Of a stretch of DNA of 64,000 bases, positions 40,949 to 50,537 are shown piece after piece. How positions within the stretch are numbered: position 1 is the first letter of the stretch; each line of letters starts with the position of its first letter. Where the stretch lies: positions 18,475 to 82,474 of the forward strand of contig CAJJDF010000017.1 in assembly GCA_905182785.1 (NCBI GenBank), in the 5' to 3' direction. This stretch comes from an uncultured Flavobacteriales bacterium. GTDB lineage: Bacteria > Bacteroidota > Bacteroidia > Flavobacteriales_D > CAJJDF01. The position numbers and the translations under genes were made by a program. The notes under the pieces are model-generated. The model searched no databases, had not been told where the DNA came from, and saw nothing but the letters and a program-made list of their open reading frames with translations.

Positions 40949-41404
40949 ATGTTATCAGTTTTTTCGGACGAATATTTCATGAAACAAGCCTTTGATCAAG
41001 CAAAAATTGCTTTTGAAGCAGGTGAAATTCCCATTGGTGCAGTAGTGGTTTCTAATAATAAAATTATTGCAAGAACCCACAATCAAACCGAATTATTGAA
41101 CGACTTTACAGCACATGCAGAAATGCTTGCTTTTACATCTGCATCCGAATATTTTGGAAATAAATACTTGGATAAATGCACGTTATATGTCACGCTTGAA
41201 CCATGTGTCATGTGCACTGGCGCTTCATTTTGGACAAGAATAAGTAAAGTTGTGTACGGGGCTTCTGATCCAAAAAGAGGGTTTAGCTCGGTAGAAAAAT
41301 CTTTGTTTCATCCGAAGACAATTGTGAAAGAAGGAATAATGGAAAAAGAATGTTCTGATATCCTTGATTTATTTTTTGAGCACAAGAGATTATTAGGCAG
41401 TTAA
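40949..41404 (+). CDS. tadA: tRNA adenosine deaminase / nucleoside deaminase TadA
   Basis: IPIGAVVV, FTAHAEMLAF, TLEPCVMCTGA. Confidence 0.9.
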   Translation: MLSVFSDEYFMKQAFDQAKIAFEAGEIPIGAVVVSNNKIIARTHNQTELLNDFTAHAEMLAFTSASEYFGNKYLDKCTLYVTLEPCVMCTGASFWTRISKVVYGASDPKRGFSSVEKSLFHPKTIVKEGIMEKECSDILDLFFEHKRLLGS

Positions 41405-41481
41405 ATTTTGACTCAAAATCCACTCTATTATAAATTCTTGTTTATCTTTATCCTACATTTTCTACAAGTAGAATTTGAAAT

Positions 41482-41976
41482 ATGTCTAGAATATTAAAAC
41501 ATACCGTGGAGCTTTCAGTTTACGAAAGCATAGATGCATTGGCAGACTCTGATAAAGAGTTAATGCTAAGAGCAAAAAAAGTAAGTAAAACAGCTTATGC
41601 TCCTTATTCCCAATTTTATGTGGGAGCCGCAATCCGTTTAAGTTCTAATGAAATAATAGCAGGGAGTAACCAGGAGAATATGGCTTATCCATCTGGAATG
41701 TGTGCAGAGAGAGTTGCAATCTACTATGCAAACTCTTTTCATGTTGATGCCAGAATAGATACCATCGCCATTACTGCCCGTGCCAAAGAGTTTGATGTAA
41801 ATCATCCTATAGCACCTTGTGGGGCATGTAGGCAGGCTATGTCAGAATATGAGTTGAAACAAAAACAGCCAATTCGGTTAATTATGACTGGAGAAACTGG
41901 AGAGGTTTTTATAGCGGAAAGTGTCGAGATGATACTGCCGTTTATGTTTAATGAAATTGAATTGAAAAAAAAATAA
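41482..41976 (+). CDS. cdd: Cytidine deaminase
   Basis: AYAPYSQFYVGAAIR, GMCAERVAIY, APCGACRQAMSEY. Confidence 0.93.
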   Translation: MSRILKHTVELSVYESIDALADSDKELMLRAKKVSKTAYAPYSQFYVGAAIRLSSNEIIAGSNQENMAYPSGMCAERVAIYYANSFHVDARIDTIAITARAKEFDVNHPIAPCGACRQAMSEYELKQKQPIRLIMTGETGEVFIAESVEMILPFMFNEIELKKK

Positions 41977-41978
41977 TT

Positions 41979-43007
41979 ATGGCTACTGCAACAAAAAAAG
42001 CAACAACCAAAAGCAAATTAAAACACTCGAAAGCACAGTACATGAAATGGTACGAAGACATGTTGCTCATGAGGAAGTTTGAAGAAAAAACGGGACAATT
42101 ATATATCCAACAAAAGTTTGGAGGATTTTGTCATTTATACATTGGGCAAGAAGCAATAGTTGCTGGAACTGTGAGCGCTACCAGAAAAGGAGACAAACAC
42201 ATTACAGCCTACAGAGATCATGCTCACCCAATAGGATTGGGAATGCACCCAAAAGTGGTAATGGCTGAATTATACGGTAGAACAACAGGCTGTTCTAAAG
42301 GAAAAGGAGGATCTATGCATATGTTTGACATAGAAAGAGGATTGATGGGAGGACATGGAATTGTAGGTGCACAAATTCCAATGGGAGCAGGAATTGCATT
42401 TGCAGAAAAATATAATAAAACAAAGAATGTTGTTATTACCTCTTTTGGAGATGGAGCAGCAAGACAAGGAGCACTTCATGAAACATTTAATATGGCAATG
42501 ATGTGGAAACTTCCTGTCATATTTGTTATTGAAAATAATAATTATGCAATGGGAACTTCTGTAGAAAGAACTTCTAATGTAAAAGACTTAAGTAAAATGG
42601 GATTGTCTTACGACATGCCTTCTGAAACTGTAGATGGAATGAGCTGTGAAGCTGTGCATGCTGCAATGGAAACTGCTGTCGCAAGAGCAAGAAAAGGAGA
42701 TGGGCCCACTTTGTTAAATATCGAAACTTATCGTTACAAAGGACACTCAATGAGTGATCCTCAAAAGTATAGGAGTAAGGCTGAAGTAGAAGAGCACATG
42801 GATATCGATCCTATCTCTCAGGTTCTTAATGTGATAAAATCGAATAAATTTGCAACAGCAAAACAATTAGAAGTAATTGACAAAAAAGTAAAAGAATTGG
42901 TTGCAGAATCAATTAAATTTGCTGAGGATTCGCCTTACCCAGAAGCGCATGAGTTGTATGAAGATGTATACAAGGAGGAATATCCTTTTATGATTGAGTA
43001 TAAGTAA
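41979..43007 (+). CDS. pdhA: Pyruvate dehydrogenase E1 alpha
   Basis: RKFEEKTGQLY, GKGGSMHMF, TSFGDGAARQGALHETFNMAMMWKLPVIFVIENNNYAMGTSVER. Confidence 0.95.
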   Translation: MATATKKATTKSKLKHSKAQYMKWYEDMLLMRKFEEKTGQLYIQQKFGGFCHLYIGQEAIVAGTVSATRKGDKHITAYRDHAHPIGLGMHPKVVMAELYGRTTGCSKGKGGSMHMFDIERGLMGGHGIVGAQIPMGAGIAFAEKYNKTKNVVITSFGDGAARQGALHETFNMAMMWKLPVIFVIENNNYAMGTSVERTSNVKDLSKMGLSYDMPSETVDGMSCEAVHAAMETAVARARKGDGPTLLNIETYRYKGHSMSDPQKYRSKAEVEEHMDIDPISQVLNVIKSNKFATAKQLEVIDKKVKELVAESIKFAEDSPYPEAHELYEDVYKEEYPFMIEYK

Positions 43008-43048
43008 GATTGTTGGAAAAGAAAAAACTATAAAAAGATTTAAGAGTT

Positions 43049-44332
43049 ATGGCAGAAATAATTAGAATGCCCAAGTTGAGTGATACAATGGTAGAAGGTG
43101 TTGTTGCAGAATGGCACAAGAAAATTGGTGAATCAGTAGAAGAGGGGGAATTAATAGCTGAAATTGAAACAGATAAAGCTACTATGGAGTTCGAATCATT
43201 TTTTGATGGTGTGTTATTACACATTGGAGTTGAAAAAGGAAAGGCAGCTCCAGTAAATGATATTCTTGCTATAATTGGAGAAAAAGGAGAAGATATTAAA
43301 GCGTTACTTGAAGCTGAAGCAAGTGGAGATAACGCAAAAGTAGAAGAGAAAGTAGAAGAAAAAGAAACACGAAAACCCGCACCTGTCTCTGCACCAAAAA
43401 TTGAAGCGCCAAAAGCAGCTTCAGTAAAAGTAATGGTAGAAGCACCAAAAATGGTTGCTCAACCTTCTTATTCGGATAATGGAACAGATTTAAAAATATC
43501 ACCTTTGGCTAAGAACTTGGCAAATGACAAAGGATTAAACCTTTCTCAAATAAAAGGAACAGGAGAAGGAGGAAGAATTGTAAAAAGAGACGTAGATAAT
43601 TTTAAAGGAGGGAATGCAGCAAGTTATGTCAATAGAGAAATCTATTCAGAACAGCCTGTTTCTCAAATGAGAAAAACAATAGCAAGAAGATTGGGGGAAA
43701 GTAAATTTACGGCTCCTCATTTTTACCTTACTATATCTATTGATATGGATAATGCAATGGAAGCAAGGAATGCAATAAATAAATCTATTGCTCCAAGTAA
43801 AGTTTCGTTTAATGATTTAGTAATAAAATCTGCTGCAGCATCATTAAAGTTACACCCAGCAATTAATGCTTCTTGGCAAGAAGATACTATTCGATATAAT
43901 GAGCATGTGAATGTTGGAGTTGCAGTATCTGTTGAAGATGGCTTGCTAGTCCCTGTTGTTAGATTCGCAGATGGAAAAACATTATCTCAAATTTCTAATG
44001 AAGTAAGAGTATTAGCTAAAAAAGCAAAAGATAAAAAACTACAACCACAAGAGTGGGAGGGAAATACATTTACAATTTCTAACTTAGGAATGTTTGGAAT
44101 AGAGGAGTTCACAGCAATTATTAATACACCAGATTCTTGTATTCTTGCAATTGGTGGAATTTCCCAAGTTCCTGTAGTTAAAAAAGGAAAAGTAGTTCCA
44201 GGAAACATAATGAAAGTAACACTTTCTTGTGATCATAGAGTGGTAGATGGAGTAGCAGGATCTAAATATTTGCAATCGTTCAAAAACTTTATGGAGAATC
44301 CAGTTTTGTTATTGGGAGCTTATAATATTTAA
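43049..44332 (+). CDS. pdhC: Pyruvate dehydrogenase E2 (dihydrolipoyl acetyltransferase), single lipoyl domain
   Basis: Lipoyl EIETDKATMEFES, E3BD ISPLAKNLANDKGLNLSQIKGTGEGGRIVKRDV, catalytic LSCDHRVVDGVAG. Confidence 0.94.
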   Translation: MAEIIRMPKLSDTMVEGVVAEWHKKIGESVEEGELIAEIETDKATMEFESFFDGVLLHIGVEKGKAAPVNDILAIIGEKGEDIKALLEAEASGDNAKVEEKVEEKETRKPAPVSAPKIEAPKAASVKVMVEAPKMVAQPSYSDNGTDLKISPLAKNLANDKGLNLSQIKGTGEGGRIVKRDVDNFKGGNAASYVNREIYSEQPVSQMRKTIARRLGESKFTAPHFYLTISIDMDNAMEARNAINKSIAPSKVSFNDLVIKSAAASLKLHPAINASWQEDTIRYNEHVNVGVAVSVEDGLLVPVVRFADGKTLSQISNEVRVLAKKAKDKKLQPQEWEGNTFTISNLGMFGIEEFTAIINTPDSCILAIGGISQVPVVKKGKVVPGNIMKVTLSCDHRVVDGVAGSKYLQSFKNFMENPVLLLGAYNI

Positions 44333-44381
44333 AAACAATACTGGCATATACTTTGATGTATAACTATAAAAAATTAAAAGC

Positions 44382-45176
44382 ATGAAGAAAGATATAATCA
44401 TATACTTGGTTTTAGGAATTTTACTTTTTTCATGTAAAATTAAGAAAGGAGCTCAAAAAGAGTCAATTAAAATAGAGTCAGTAGAAGAAGTGAATTCATA
44501 TGAAAAAATAGATTTAGACCAAATTACAAGTCAAATTGCGGGTAATTATATGATTACTTTCATAGAATCTATCCCTGAGTTTAATGAAATTACACCCTTG
44601 GTAAAAATTGATAAAACAGGAAAAATTAGTGGAAAAAACGGATGTAATTCGTTCTTCGGTCAATTAAATACTGAAGGAAGCGGATTGATTCAAAATTTAG
44701 GTTCTACAAGAATGGCATGTGAAGGTGAAGCTGATGATTTGGAAAGAGCTATGATGGCAACTTTAAAAGAAGTCACAAACATAACTATAGACGAAAATTT
44801 CATTAATTTTTATTCTGACGATAGAATTGTTTTAACTGGAAAAGAATTATCTCTGGAAAGGGGAAATTGGCAAGTGATTTCTATTGAAGGAAAGGAATAT
44901 GAACAAATGCCTTCTTTTGAAGTGGTGAATAATAGAATGAATGGTCATACAGGTTGTAACTCATTTTTCGGGATGGTTGCTCAAAATGGATTTAGTCTAA
45001 AAATTCTTGAACCAGGAATGACAGAAATGGAATGTCAAGATTTTGACATGAAAATGGAATCAAAGTTTATGCAAGCATTGGGTAAGATTACAGAATATAA
45101 TAAAGAAGGAGAAATAGCAATTTTTTCTCATGAAGGAAAAGAATTGTTTAGAGCTTTAAACCCAGAACAAGAATAG
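44382..45176 (+). CDS. Lipoprotein with two tandem META domains
   Basis: Lipobox ILLFSCK; GKNGCNSFFGQL and GHTGCNSFFGMV repeats. Confidence 0.85.
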   Translation: MKKDIIIYLVLGILLFSCKIKKGAQKESIKIESVEEVNSYEKIDLDQITSQIAGNYMITFIESIPEFNEITPLVKIDKTGKISGKNGCNSFFGQLNTEGSGLIQNLGSTRMACEGEADDLERAMMATLKEVTNITIDENFINFYSDDRIVLTGKELSLERGNWQVISIEGKEYEQMPSFEVVNNRMNGHTGCNSFFGMVAQNGFSLKILEPGMTEMECQDFDMKMESKFMQALGKITEYNKEGEIAIFSHEGKELFRALNPEQE

Positions 45177-45212
45177 TTTTGATATATATAAGCAATTGTG
45201 TAATATCTTACT

Positions 45213-45220
45213 TAACTTTG
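45213..45220 (+). promoter_or_regulatory. Predicted -7 element TAACTTTG for the bacilliredoxin gene
   Basis: TANNTTTG 27 nt upstream of the ATG. Confidence 0.5.
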
Positions 45221-45247
45221 CAAAACAATAATAAACAATAAATAGTT

Positions 45248-45661
45248 ATGTACCCAGAAGAAATAGTAGCACCAATAAGAGAAGATTTAGTAGGAGCAGG
45301 ATTTACAGAGTTAAGGAATGCTGACGAAGTTGATGAGTTAATGAAGCAAGGAGGAACAACTTTATGCGTGATTAATTCAGTATGTGGGTGTGCAGCAAGA
45401 AATGCAAGGCCAGCAGCAAAATTATCTGTAGAGATGAGTGAAAAAACACCAACAAATATTGTAACAGTATTTGCAGGAGTAGATGCAGAAGCAGTAGCAC
45501 AAGCAAGAAAATACACTTTGCCTTATCCTTCATCTTCGCCTTCAATCGCTTTGTTTAAGGATGGGAAATTAGTTCACTTTTTGGAACGTCATCACATTGA
45601 AGGAAACACTGCTGAGACAATTGCCGATAATTTATCTGCAGCTTACACAGAGTTTTGCTAA
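45248..45661 (+). CDS. Bacilliredoxin, BrxA/BrxB (YphP/YqiW) family
   Basis: TTLCVINSVCGCAARNARPAA (CGC active site). Confidence 0.92.
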   Translation: MYPEEIVAPIREDLVGAGFTELRNADEVDELMKQGGTTLCVINSVCGCAARNARPAAKLSVEMSEKTPTNIVTVFAGVDAEAVAQARKYTLPYPSSSPSIALFKDGKLVHFLERHHIEGNTAETIADNLSAAYTEFC

Positions 45662-45686
45662 GCGAGTAAATAAACTTTATAGAAGT

Positions 45687-45722
45687 AAAAAAGGGAGAAG
45701 CTATTAGTTTCTCCCTTTTTTT
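45687..45722 (+). terminator. Intrinsic terminator
   Basis: AAAAAAGGGAGAA-loop-TTCTCCCTTTTTT. Confidence 0.88.
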
Positions 45723-45729
45723 ATGTAAA

Positions 45730-45958
45730 TCAATAGCTTCCTGTTCCGTCAAAAATTAATTTCAGAATAGCAACATTAGAATATTTTTCTCCTTTATAAA
45801 GAGCTAAAATTACCAATTCAATTTTTAGTTATGTTTAATAAATTAGAGCTGTAACTCCCAATTTCAAAACTTTGTTCTTTATAGGATCGGTTAAGTATAG
45901 TTTTCTGAACAACCAAGTAAGAGAAATAACAAAAATAGATAATTAATCTTTTTTACAT
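45730..45958 (-). pseudogene. Possible decayed small lipoprotein gene
   Basis: Three frames joined: KKINYLFLLFLLLGCSENYT* / LNRSYKEQSFEIGSYSSNLLNITKN* / KIELVILALYKGEKYSNVAILKLIFDGTGSY*; start codon lost. Confidence 0.4.
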
Positions 45959-45962
45959 AAAT

Positions 45963-47555
45963 TTAAAAATTCTCCAAAACAATTTTTAAATCGTTATTGG
46001 TTCTAGAGTTTATGTATTCACGGCCCTCTTCGTCCCAAATACCTGAGGCAATTTCTTCTTTTATTCTTGCTCTCAATCTCTGTTTTGAAGTTGAAATATC
46101 TTTTGAAGATCCATTGATTTTTTTTGATTGGGCAAAAGCTAAAAAGCGATTGAATAACTGATCATTAACCGTAAAGTTTTTTAAGTAATGATTTAAACTT
46201 TTATCGCTAAGCTTTTTTCTATTCTCACTTAAATAGTTAATAGAAAACTCTGTCAGTACTCGGCTGTAAGCTATTTTTCTATAAAATGAAGAATAACCAG
46301 CTGTATCAAAAGGGATAAAAATATCGGGAGAGATACCTCCACCTCCATATACTACTTTACCTTTTGGTGTGGTAAATTTCAAAGAATCCACAAAAATAGA
46401 AGAATCCAAAGCGAAGAGTGATCCGCTTTTTTCCCTGTCATACATTTCCATCATATAATCGTAATGACTTTTGTTTTCGTATGATTTTTGAATACACCTT
46501 CCCGTAGGGGTATAATACTTTGCAATTGTAATTCTTAGCGAAGAGCTGTCTGTGAGCATCACAGGCTTTTGAACTAATCCTTTGCCATATGACCTTCTTC
46601 CGTAAATAGTTCCTCTGTCGTTATCCTGAATCGCTCCTGCAACAATTTCACTAGCACTAGCAGATTCACTATCAATAAGCACAGCCAATTCTATGTTTTT
46701 AAGAATTCCATTGTTGGTAGAAAAAGCTTTAGAGCCCTTTCCTTGTTTATTTTTGGTGTAAACCATCATCAAATCTTTTTCTAAAAACTCATCGACTATA
46801 TTTTCGGCAACTTGTAAATATCCACCCCCATTTCCTCTCAAATCAAAAACGAGTTTTTTCATTCCTTTTTTCAGTAATGTTTGGGCAGCATAATAAAACT
46901 CTTTTGAAGAATTTTCTGAAAATCTTACTAATTTTATATAACCTATCTTCTCCGATATCATGAAGGAGGCTGTTATACTTTTTATTGGAATTAACCCTCT
47001 AACGATTTCTTTGTCAAAAACTTGGTTGTTTCTCAGTATTTTAACTATTACCTCTGTGCTTGGTTTCCCTTTTAGCAATTTCATTACTTGGTTATTTTTA
47101 AGATTAACTCCAGCCACTTGCGAAGTATCAATTTTTAAAATAATATCCCCATTTTTTATTCCTGCCCTACTCGAAGGTCCATCTGCAATTACATTGGTCA
47201 CATTTAAAGTATCGTTAAGAATAATAAATTTTACTCCAACACCTGCAAATTCGCCTCTCAATTCTTCTTCCTCACGGTTGTATTTTCTATAAGGAATATA
47301 GATCGAATGTGGATCTAGGTTTGATAATAATTGCTTTATCGTTTTCTCAGTCAAATCTTTACTAGAAATAGAGTCTACATAATCGTTTTCTATTATCTCT
47401 AAAACCTGAAATAATTTCTTTTTAGAGTTTGCTCCTCTGTCTGCAGAAACAGAATTACTTGTGAGGTAAGGAAAGTTGTTGTTTTTTCCCAAATAAAAAC
47501 CAAAAGCAACAGCAATAGCAAGAAATAAGGGGAAGAAGTATGAGATTTTTTTCAT
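45963..47555 (-). CDS. S41 family C-terminal processing peptidase
   Basis: PDZ region GVGVKFIILNDTL..IKNGDIILKID; catalytic DSESASASEIVAGAIQDNDRGTIYGRRSYGKGLVQ. Confidence 0.94.
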   Translation of the reverse strand: MKKISYFFPLFLAIAVAFGFYLGKNNNFPYLTSNSVSADRGANSKKKLFQVLEIIENDYVDSISSKDLTEKTIKQLLSNLDPHSIYIPYRKYNREEEELRGEFAGVGVKFIILNDTLNVTNVIADGPSSRAGIKNGDIILKIDTSQVAGVNLKNNQVMKLLKGKPSTEVIVKILRNNQVFDKEIVRGLIPIKSITASFMISEKIGYIKLVRFSENSSKEFYYAAQTLLKKGMKKLVFDLRGNGGGYLQVAENIVDEFLEKDLMMVYTKNKQGKGSKAFSTNNGILKNIELAVLIDSESASASEIVAGAIQDNDRGTIYGRRSYGKGLVQKPVMLTDSSSLRITIAKYYTPTGRCIQKSYENKSHYDYMMEMYDREKSGSLFALDSSIFVDSLKFTTPKGKVVYGGGGISPDIFIPFDTAGYSSFYRKIAYSRVLTEFSINYLSENRKKLSDKSLNHYLKNFTVNDQLFNRFLAFAQSKKINGSSKDISTSKQRLRARIKEEIASGIWDEEGREYINSRTNNDLKIVLENF

Positions 47556-47601
47556 TTATATAAATTGTTAATTTATTTAATTGCTCAGTATGGGGTTTTA
47601 T

Positions 47602-48024
47602 TTATAAGTCAATTTTTTCTAATTCTATCCCTGCATTTTTAAGAAATTGTATTCCAGAGTCATCTTTGTATCCTTTGGTATAAACCACTCTTTTTATTCC
47701 AGCTTGGTGAATTAATTTACTGCATTCCTTGCAAGGAGAAAGTGTAATGTACAAAGTTGCTCCTTTAGAACTGTTTGTAGATTTTGATAATTTCATCAAT
47801 GCATTTGCTTCAGCATGAAGAACATACCAGTTTGTGTTCCCGTCTTCATCTTCACAGCAATTGTCAAATCCAGTAGGAGTTCCATTGTATCCATCAGAAA
47901 TGATTACTTGGTCTTTTACCAAGATTGCTCCCACTTTTTTTCGGGTGCAATGTGATAATTTACTCCACTCTTTTGCCATGTTGAGGTAGGCAGTATCGTA
48001 ACGTAATTGTTTTTCTTTTTTCAT
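47602..48024 (-). CDS. dCMP deaminase family protein
   Basis: YVLHAEANALMKLSKST, TLSPCKECSKLIHQAGIKRVVY. Confidence 0.92.
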   Translation of the reverse strand: MKKEKQLRYDTAYLNMAKEWSKLSHCTRKKVGAILVKDQVIISDGYNGTPTGFDNCCEDEDGNTNWYVLHAEANALMKLSKSTNSSKGATLYITLSPCKECSKLIHQAGIKRVVYTKGYKDDSGIQFLKNAGIELEKIDL

Positions 48025-48106
48025 AGAATTAATTCTCCTCGAATTTAAGGAAAAAATAGATTAAAATCAGAGTTAAGAAATGTAAACTCAACTAAATCTA
48101 AATACT

Positions 48107-48114
48107 TATCTTTG
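48107..48114 (+). promoter_or_regulatory. Predicted -7 element TATCTTTG for murI
   Basis: TANNTTTG only 3 nt before the only plausible ATG. Confidence 0.35.
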
Positions 48115-48117
48115 AGG

Positions 48118-48936
48118 ATGAAAAAAAAGGCATCATCTTTACCAATAGGAGTTTTTGATTCTGGAATTGGAGGACTTACAGTTGCTCATGCAATTAGTAA
48201 ACTCATGCCTAATGAGACTATTATTTATTTTGGGGATACAGCCCATTTGCCCTATGGCGATAAATCTCCTGATTTAATTCATTCCTTTGTAAAGAATATT
48301 TCTAAGTTTCTTATCCGTAAAGAAAAATGCAAATCAGTTGTAATTGCCTGCAATACTGCTTCTGCTATTTCTTACGAATTCTTGCGAGATAAACATGTAG
48401 GAAATGTTCCAATTTTTAATGTTATTGACCCTATTGTTGAAGCAATTTCTGAGGATAAACAGATAACAAAAGTAGGGTTGATTGCAACCAAGACAACTGT
48501 GGAGTCTAGAGTTTACCAAGAGAAACTGAAACGCAGAAACCCTGATTTAAAAATTGAAGTACTTGCAACCCCTTTGTTGGCTCCAATGATAGAGGAAGGA
48601 TTTAGCCAAGATAAAATAAGTAATACCGTAATAGAAAATTACCTTTCTAATCCAAAGTTTAAAGGCATTGATGCTTTAATTTTGGGGTGTACTCACTACG
48701 TTTTAATTGCTGATGAAATCAATGAGTTTTTTCAAGGAAAAGTACAGTTATTTGACTCAACTGATATTCTTGCTTTAAAACTGAAGGATATTTTTGAGAA
48801 TGAAAATATGCTTTCTGAAAAAAAACGGCAAGAAAATAAATTTTATGTTTCTGATTTAACAAAAGGATTTGAAGACTCTGCCTCTCGTTTTTATGGACAG
48901 AGCTTAAAATTGGTTTTAAAGAAGTTGAAAGATTGA
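48118..48936 (+). CDS. murI: Glutamate racemase
   Basis: PIGVFDSGIGGLTVA, SVVIACNTASA, ALILGCTHY. Confidence 0.95.
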   Translation: MKKKASSLPIGVFDSGIGGLTVAHAISKLMPNETIIYFGDTAHLPYGDKSPDLIHSFVKNISKFLIRKEKCKSVVIACNTASAISYEFLRDKHVGNVPIFNVIDPIVEAISEDKQITKVGLIATKTTVESRVYQEKLKRRNPDLKIEVLATPLLAPMIEEGFSQDKISNTVIENYLSNPKFKGIDALILGCTHYVLIADEINEFFQGKVQLFDSTDILALKLKDIFENENMLSEKKRQENKFYVSDLTKGFEDSASRFYGQSLKLVLKKLKD

Positions 48937-48964
48937 TTAAGTCTCGTTAAAAAGAGTACTTAAA

Positions 48965-50278
48965 TTAATTCTTCTTTCTAAAGAAGATATTCATTGGAAC
49001 TCCTTCAAAATTATACAATTTACGCAATTGGTTTTCTACAAATCGTTTGTAATCCTCACGAATGTATTGCGGTAAATTACAGAATATTGCAAAACTTGGA
49101 GTGTAAGTTGGCAGTTGAGTTACAAACTTAATCTTAATGTACTTCCCTTTGTAAGCTGGAGGAGGCGTTCTTTCAATAACTGGGAGTAATCTGTCGTTAA
49201 GCTCTGAAGTAGGAATTTTTTGAGTCCTGTTTTCGTATACTTCAATCGATTTTTCTAATGCTTTATGCAACCTTTGTTTAGTAACAGTAGAAGTAAAGAT
49301 AATTGGAACATCATTGAATGGAGCCAGTCTTTTTCTTACCAATTCTTCCATTTCTTTAATAGTGTTGGTTTCTTTTCCATCTATTAAATCCCATTTGTTG
49401 ATTAAGACAACAACCCCTTTCTTATTCTTTTTTATAATTTGAAATACATTCAAATCTTGATGCCCAATCCCTTCTACGGCATCAATCATAAAAATACAAA
49501 CATCACTTTCTTCAATAGCTCTTACCGAACGCAAAGTAGAATAAAACTCAATGTCTTCTTGCACTTTTGCTTGCTTTCTTAATCCAGCAGTATCTACTAA
49601 AAAGAAATCAAATCCAAATGATTTGTAACGTGTATTTAACGTATCTCTTGTAGTCCCAGAAATTGGAGTTACAATGTTTCTGTCTTCTCCAATCAATGCA
49701 TTGATTAAAGATGATTTTCCTACGTTTGGTTTTCCTACAATAGCAAATTTTGGCACTCCTGATACATCTTCATGTTGGTGATCAGGCTCAAAATCTCCTA
49801 CCATTGTATCCAATATTTCTCCAGTTCCACTTCCGTTAATTGAAGATAAGTTATACACTTCTCCTAATCCTAAGCTATAAAACTCAGCAGACATAGTTTG
49901 GTGAAGAGGTGAATCTACTTTATTAGCAATTAAATATATTTTTTTATCAATTCTACGAAGCATTTTGGCAACTCTCATGTCCAAATCGGTCACACCTACC
50001 TGAACATCTACTACAAATAGAATTGCATCTGCCTCATCTATAGCTAAGTGAACCTGCTTACGGATTTCTCCTTCAAATACATCATCCGAGCCTTGTACGT
50101 AACCTCCCGTGTCAATCACAGAAAATTCTACTCCGTTCCACTCCGATTTTCCATAGTGACGGTCACGAGTTACTCCACTCGTTTCTTCCACTATTGCTTT
50201 TCTTTCTCCTGTAAGTCTGTTAAAAAAAGTAGATTTTCCTACATTTGGTCTACCTACTATTGCTACTATATTTGCCAT
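48965..50278 (-). CDS. der: Ribosome biogenesis GTPase Der (EngA)
   Basis: Two G domains: VGRPNVGKSTFFNRL and VGKPNVGKSSLINAL; NKWDL; KH-like C-terminus. Confidence 0.96.
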   Translation of the reverse strand: MANIVAIVGRPNVGKSTFFNRLTGERKAIVEETSGVTRDRHYGKSEWNGVEFSVIDTGGYVQGSDDVFEGEIRKQVHLAIDEADAILFVVDVQVGVTDLDMRVAKMLRRIDKKIYLIANKVDSPLHQTMSAEFYSLGLGEVYNLSSINGSGTGEILDTMVGDFEPDHQHEDVSGVPKFAIVGKPNVGKSSLINALIGEDRNIVTPISGTTRDTLNTRYKSFGFDFFLVDTAGLRKQAKVQEDIEFYSTLRSVRAIEESDVCIFMIDAVEGIGHQDLNVFQIIKKNKKGVVVLINKWDLIDGKETNTIKEMEELVRKRLAPFNDVPIIFTSTVTKQRLHKALEKSIEVYENRTQKIPTSELNDRLLPVIERTPPPAYKGKYIKIKFVTQLPTYTPSFAIFCNLPQYIREDYKRFVENQLRKLYNFEGVPMNIFFRKKN

Positions 50279-50537
50279 TATTCTTCTTATTAATCTGCGA
50301 ATTTACGATTAAAACTTCATTTAATAAGAAAATAGGGCTAAACTAATATTTCTCTCCAAATTTTGCTTTAAAAAAGACTTTCTATTCTTCGAATCTATGC
50401 TCACGAATTGGTCCTATTTTTGGGTCAGTAGAGAAGTACTAAATAATTCAAGGAGAAATGGTTTTGTATTTTTCCACATACTCGTAATTATTAAGGGGTT
50501 TATTTTTTATCCTTTGTTTTTTTGCGATAGGCTATAT

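Noticed and set aside
45208-45516. 102-aa minus-strand ORF over bacilliredoxin
   Set aside because: Ala/Val/Thr-rich shadow of the sense frame.
40949-48024. Three Zn-dependent deaminases (TadA, Cdd, dCMP deaminase) as a nucleotide-based system
   Set aside because: All three have intact, ordinary motifs and housekeeping neighbours; proximity is most likely coincidental.
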